27,848 nt of DNA from Geobacillus icigianus (GTDB lineage: Bacteria; Bacillota; Bacilli; Bacillales; Anoxybacillaceae). The notes beneath the pieces are model-generated. The model saw only the letters and a program-made list of their open reading frames with translations, searched no databases and was not told where the DNA came from. Shown here one piece after another: positions 24,769-27,848 of the stretch (positions are counted from its first letter, which is position 1; each line of letters opens with the position of its first letter). A program made the translations under genes and the position numbers. The stretch lies in the NCBI RefSeq assembly GCF_000750005.1, contig NZ_JPYA01000067.1, positions 1-27,848 on the forward strand, in the 5' to 3' direction.

Positions 24769-25571
24769 CGACTTCCCTCTTTCCTTCCGCTTCCTGTCAA
24801 GAAGACAATGACCGCCATCGCGATCATGAGCACAACGGCAATCGTCGCCCCCATCCCCCAATCTTGGGTGACGAGAAAATGCTGCTCAATGGCCGTGCCA
24901 AGCGTAATGACGCGATTGCCCGCAATGAGGCGCGTAATCATAAACAGCGACAACGCCGGGATAAACACCGCTTGGCAGCCGGCCTTCACCCCACTGAGGG
25001 TGAGCGGGAACACGACGCGGCGGAACGTTGTCCACCCAGACGCGCCCAAATCGCGGGCCGCATCAATGAGTGACGGCGGCAATTCTTCCAGCGCATTAAA
25101 AATCGGCAGCACCATAAACGGAATAAAAATGTACACCGAGACGAACACAAAGCTGAAATCGGTGAACAACAGCTGCCGTGCCCCGACGCCGATCGCCTGC
25201 AAAAAAGCGTTGGCCAGTCCGTATGTGCCGAACAGCCCTAAAAACGCATACACCTTCAGCAGCAAATTCACCCACATCGGCAAAATGAGCAACAGCAGCC
25301 ATAGCTGCTTATGCCGCGTTTTCGTCAGCCAATACGCGGTCGGATAGCCGATCAACAAGGAGGCGAGCGTAATCAGCAGCGCGTACCAAAACGAATACGC
25401 CATCATTTTCAAATAAATGGGCGTCAGCACCTTTTCATAATTGGCCAGCGTCCACTGTCCATCGATATCCAAAAACGACTCATACACGAGAAAGACGAGC
25501 GGCGCAATGACAAACAACACCAGCCATGCCGCATAGGGGATCAAATACCAGTTTCGCCATGCTCGTTCCAT
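24765..25571 (-). CDS. potB: Polyamine ABC transporter permease PotB (268 aa)
   Basis: About six membrane helices are present, and the EAA loop [27 protein letters not shown] faces PotA. The first helix ([22 protein letters not shown]) and the overall length match PotB/PotH proteins. Its ATG at 25571 lies 31 bp inside the 3' end of potA and its stop overlaps the potC start, so translation of the whole operon is tightly linked. PotB and PotC together form the channel for spermidine or putrescine. Confidence 0.92.
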   Translation of the reverse strand: MERAWRNWYLIPYAAWLVLFVIAPLVFLVYESFLDIDGQWTLANYEKVLTPIYLKMMAYSFWYALLITLASLLIGYPTAYWLTKTRHKQLWLLLLILPMWVNLLLKVYAFLGLFGTYGLANAFLQAIGVGARQLLFTDFSFVFVSVYIFIPFMVLPIFNALEELPPSLIDAARDLGASGWTTFRRVVFPLTLSGVKAGCQAVFIPALSLFMITRLIAGNRVITLGTAIEQHFLVTQDWGMGATIAVVLMIAMAVIVFLTGSGRKEGSR

Positions 25572-26632
25572 CCTTCGTCCCCTTTCCTGCGCTCGGCTCG
25601 CATGACATGAATCGCTTCTGGTTCAAAGCGAAGCCCGATCGTTTCCCCGACCTCCGCTTTTTTCGTTGAATGAACGAGCCATTCATTGCCGTTTTCATCA
25701 TAGCCGCAAATTTCATAATGAACGCCGCGGAACAGCAGCGAATCGACGCGAATGACGATTTGGCTGTCTTCCGGTGCGGCGAGCTCCAAATCTTCCGGGC
25801 GAATGACAACATCAACCGGTTCGTTGGGCGCAAAGCCGCGGTCAACGCAGGCAAACTGTCGGCCGGCAAATTCGACGAGAAAGTCTGCGATCATGCGCCC
25901 CGACAAAATGTTCGATTCGCCGATGAAATCAGCGACAAACCGATTGACCGGCTCATCGTAAATCTCTTTTGGCGTCCCAAATTGCTGAATTTTCCCTTTA
26001 TGGAGGACAAAAATATAGTCGGACATCGCCAGCGCTTCTTCTTGATCATGGGTGACGAAAATAAACGTGATCCCCAGCCGGCGCTGCAATTCGCGAAGCT
26101 CGTACTGCATTTCCGTGCGCAGCTTCAAATCCAGCGCCGAGAGCGGTTCATCAAGAAGCAGCACTTCCGGCTCGTTCACGATCGCCCGGGCAATCGCGAC
26201 GCGCTGCCGCTGGCCGCCAGACATTTCCTGAATGCGGCGGCGTTCATACCCTTCCAAGTTGACAAACCGGAGCGCTTCCTTCACCTTTTGGCGAACGTCC
26301 GCTTCTTTCATTTTTTTCACCCGCAAACCAAAAGCGACATTTTCAAACACATCCAAATGCGGAAACAAGGCGTAATCTTGAAACACCGTATTGACTTGCC
26401 GCTTGTTGGGCGGGACGTGATTCATCGGCTTCCCGTGAAAATAAATCGTCCCTTGCGTCGGTTCAATAAACCCGGCGATCAGCCGCAAAATCGTCGTCTT
26501 CCCACATCCGGACGGACCTAGCAGCGTATAAAATTTGCCTCGCTCCATCTCAAAACTGACATCGTCCAATACCGCTGTCCCATCGTATTCCTTCGTCACA
26601 TGGTCAAAGCGGATGATTGCTTGTCCGTTCAC
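25541..26632 (-). CDS. potA: Polyamine ABC transporter ATPase PotA (363 aa)
   Basis: The cytoplasmic motor of the importer. Walker A is GPSGCGKTT (39-47), then [21 protein letters not shown] (Q-loop), the signature MSGGQRQR, Walker [13 protein letters not shown] and the switch histidine in [11 protein letters not shown]-terminal TOBE-type regulatory domain with [11 protein letters not shown] and [10 protein letters not shown] completes the protein. The frame is open up to 26698, but the GTG at 26632, preceded by GGGGGG at 6 bases, gives a standard start. It is the first gene of the operon, and no XRE-type regulator precedes it as it does in some Firmicutes. Confidence 0.93.
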   Translation of the reverse strand: MNGQAIIRFDHVTKEYDGTAVLDDVSFEMERGKFYTLLGPSGCGKTTILRLIAGFIEPTQGTIYFHGKPMNHVPPNKRQVNTVFQDYALFPHLDVFENVAFGLRVKKMKEADVRQKVKEALRFVNLEGYERRRIQEMSGGQRQRVAIARAIVNEPEVLLLDEPLSALDLKLRTEMQYELRELQRRLGITFIFVTHDQEEALAMSDYIFVLHKGKIQQFGTPKEIYDEPVNRFVADFIGESNILSGRMIADFLVEFAGRQFACVDRGFAPNEPVDVVIRPEDLELAAPEDSQIVIRVDSLLFRGVHYEICGYDENGNEWLVHSTKKAEVGETIGLRFEPEAIHVMRAERRKGDEGWNEHGETGI

Positions 26633-26669
26633 TTTCAGCCCCCCATCTTCATCATATCCATCATTCCTA

Positions 26670-26698
26670 ATTAGAACACAGCAGGGATGAAAGCGCAA
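26670..26698 (-). promoter_or_regulatory. Possible promoter of potABCD
   Basis: On the minus strand TCTAAT (26675 to 26670) matches the -10 consensus at five of six bases, with TTGCGC (26698 to 26693) 17 bp upstream as a weak -35. The predicted transcript would start about 30 bases before the potA GTG. Confidence 0.35.
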
Positions 26699-26753
26699 CG
26701 GAAAACAATGTCGGATCCCTTGATTGGAAACACGCTTTTTGATCGTTCAGATT

Positions 26754-27410
26754 TCACGATGATTTCTCCGTTTCAGATCCGCCGCTTGGGCGTGTAAGCG
26801 ATACGATGCGCGAGTCAGGAAATCGCTCTTGATGAACGTGGGAAGCGATCAAATAAGCCGCCTCGTGGTCCTGTTGGATCCATTCGGTCAACCGATCGCG
26901 GCTCACCATATCAAGAGAATTGAAGGGCTCATCCATCAGATACAATTCCACTGGACGTGCCAACGAAATCGCAACATGCAACTTTTGCCTTGTGCCTAGT
27001 GAATACTGGTCCACCGGAAGCGCCAGCATCTCCTCCATCTTCAACAAGCGGCACAATTCTTTGGCTTTATGAGTGTACTGTCGATCCAACTTCCATAAAA
27101 GGCGGAAGCATTCAATATTTTCATAGCCAGTCAACTTCGAAAACATCACGGTCTCCGAAGTCACATAAGACAAATGGGCGCGCATGTCGGAAAGCTGAAT
27201 GGGACGGCCTTTATAAAAAGCTTCATAGTGCAGCTCGCCTTTAGTGAGCAATCCCGAAATAATATGCAAAAGCGTCGTTTTCCCCACTCCGTTTGGGCCT
27301 GTGAGGAGCACCTTCTCTCCCGGGAAAATGGAAAATGAAAATTGCTGAAAAATCGTTGTTCCCCCATCATAGCGATACGTCAAGTTTTGTAGCGAAAACA
27401 ACGGATCCAT
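26754..27410 (-). CDS. Orphan small ABC ATPase, exporter type (218 aa)
   Basis: A complete ABC ATPase: Walker A GPNGVGKTTL near residue 38, Walker B LYLMDEPFNSLD near 160 and a switch histidine in IASHVHQE. The signature reads YSLGTRQKLHVA rather than LSGGQ, a form usual in ABC-2/bacitracin- and lantibiotic-type exporter ATPases. It has no C-terminal regulatory domain. No permease gene is next to it: potA lies 121 bp downstream, and a transposase fragment lies upstream. It may have been cut off from its permease by the upstream insertion, or may pair with one encoded elsewhere. The ATG follows GGGAGAGAAC. Confidence 0.85.
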   Translation of the reverse strand: MDPLFSLQNLTYRYDGGTTIFQQFSFSIFPGEKVLLTGPNGVGKTTLLHIISGLLTKGELHYEAFYKGRPIQLSDMRAHLSYVTSETVMFSKLTGYENIECFRLLWKLDRQYTHKAKELCRLLKMEEMLALPVDQYSLGTRQKLHVAISLARPVELYLMDEPFNSLDMVSRDRLTEWIQQDHEAAYLIASHVHQERFPDSRIVSLTRPSGGSETEKSS

Positions 27411-27499
27411 CCTTTGTTCTCTCCCTTATTTTCTCTACTGTAGATGAGCATTTTTCATTACAATAATTTCCATGCCCTAAGAGACAAACAGGGGACCCC

Positions 27500-27848
27500 T
27501 TAGGCGACATGGAGCTGTTTTTTGATCACATCAATGGGAATATCTTGCTTCGCGGCATCGTAGATGAACTCGACGACGCTGTGCCCTTTCCGAGACCGAA
27601 GAAGCTCCAGGCCGGAAGAGAGGTCTTGCTGAGATTCGGCGATGCTGTATACGCAGGCTAAGAGCACCACGGCCCAATACCGTTTCACCGCCCGAATGTG
27701 ACGAACACGGTACCCATCGAGCTTCAGCTGGTCTTTGGCCTGCCGGAAAAAGCATTCGATCGTCCAGCGCTGGGCATAATAACGCAAGATCTCTTCATCG
27801 CCTAGCTCCCGGTCGGTGCTCAAGACGACATGGAGATGATCTGGCATC
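27500..27848 (-). CDS. DDE transposase, C-terminal part (IS4/IS701-like), cut by the window edge
   Basis: The frame encodes the last 116 or so residues of a transposase and continues past the window. YYAQRWTIECFFRQAKDQLKLDGYRVR is the Y-R-E-K type motif around the catalytic glutamate (IECFFRQ), followed by RAVKRYWAVVLLACVYSIAE, a pattern shared by IS4- and IS701-group enzymes. The apparent ATG at 27847 is an internal methionine (MPDHLHVVLST). The TAA at 27500 is followed within 20 bases by AGGGGTCCCCTG (read on the minus strand), a palindrome that may mark the element's end. The subgroup is uncertain. Confidence 0.8.
   Translation of the reverse strand, partial: MPDHLHVVLSTDRELGDEEILRYYAQRWTIECFFRQAKDQLKLDGYRVRHIRAVKRYWAVVLLACVYSIAESQQDLSSGLELLRSRKGHSVVEFIYDAAKQDIPIDVIKKQLHVA

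Noticed and set aside
24772..24861. Extended N-terminus of potC
   Set aside because: It is read from within potB in another frame. The ATG at 24768 overlaps the potB stop codon and begins a standard first helix.

Overview
The window looks like chromosome from a thermophilic Bacillaceae species, most likely Geobacillus. The best single clue is a quinol-dependent nitric oxide reductase. Counted from its best-supported start, its metal ligands fall at the residue numbers I recall for the crystallised Geobacillus stearothermophilus enzyme. The yitU/yitV/yitW/degV-type neighbourhood, the Firmicute-style ribosome binding sites, the YajQ protein, the DUF3813 and DUF3941 small proteins and a canonical SigD promoter agree with this. 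No rRNA, tRNA or CRISPR array was seen.

Layout. (1) Positions 1-2140 are sparse, accessory-looking DNA: the tail of an ABC ATPase, a probable 55-residue zinc-ribbon protein, a structured repeat, and a coiled-coil gene built from 72-bp tandem repeats. (2) Positions 2141-7826 form a nitric-oxide/anaerobic respiration block. norZ (minus strand) diverges from a Crp/Fnr-type regulator. Downstream lie two tandem DUF2249 genes, a polytopic haem-copper/NnrS-like membrane protein and a DUF59 (SufT/MIP18-like) iron-sulfur assembly factor. Three promoters carry Crp-like palindromes about 41.5 bp upstream of the predicted starts. (3) Positions 8039-10630 hold a cadC-cadA heavy-metal efflux operon with two operators. 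(4) Positions 10650-14935 hold housekeeping genes: a yitV-type esterase diverging from a yitU-type HAD phosphatase, three small proteins, and a DegV protein. (5) Positions 14934-17673 hold a BMP-family lipoprotein and a chemoreceptor in one operon behind a perfect SigD promoter. (6) YajQ and an LctP-type permease follow; the permease's ATG is out of frame by one base. (7) An IS21-family element lies at about 20215-22662. (8) A potABCD polyamine-uptake operon and an orphan ABC ATPase come next. The window closes with the 3' end of a second transposase.

How the genes work together. The regulator probably activates itself, norZ and the DUF2249 operon, so that NO removal is made together with proteins that may protect or rebuild metal centres. 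The BMP lipoprotein probably presents a nucleoside-like ligand to the adjacent receptor rather than to a transporter, since no ABC permease genes accompany it. CadC represses cadA until cadmium, zinc or lead binds. PotA to PotD overlap or abut and form one importer.

Limits: family names come from motif recognition by eye. Promoters, operators and repeats were aligned by hand, and no database or folding program was run.
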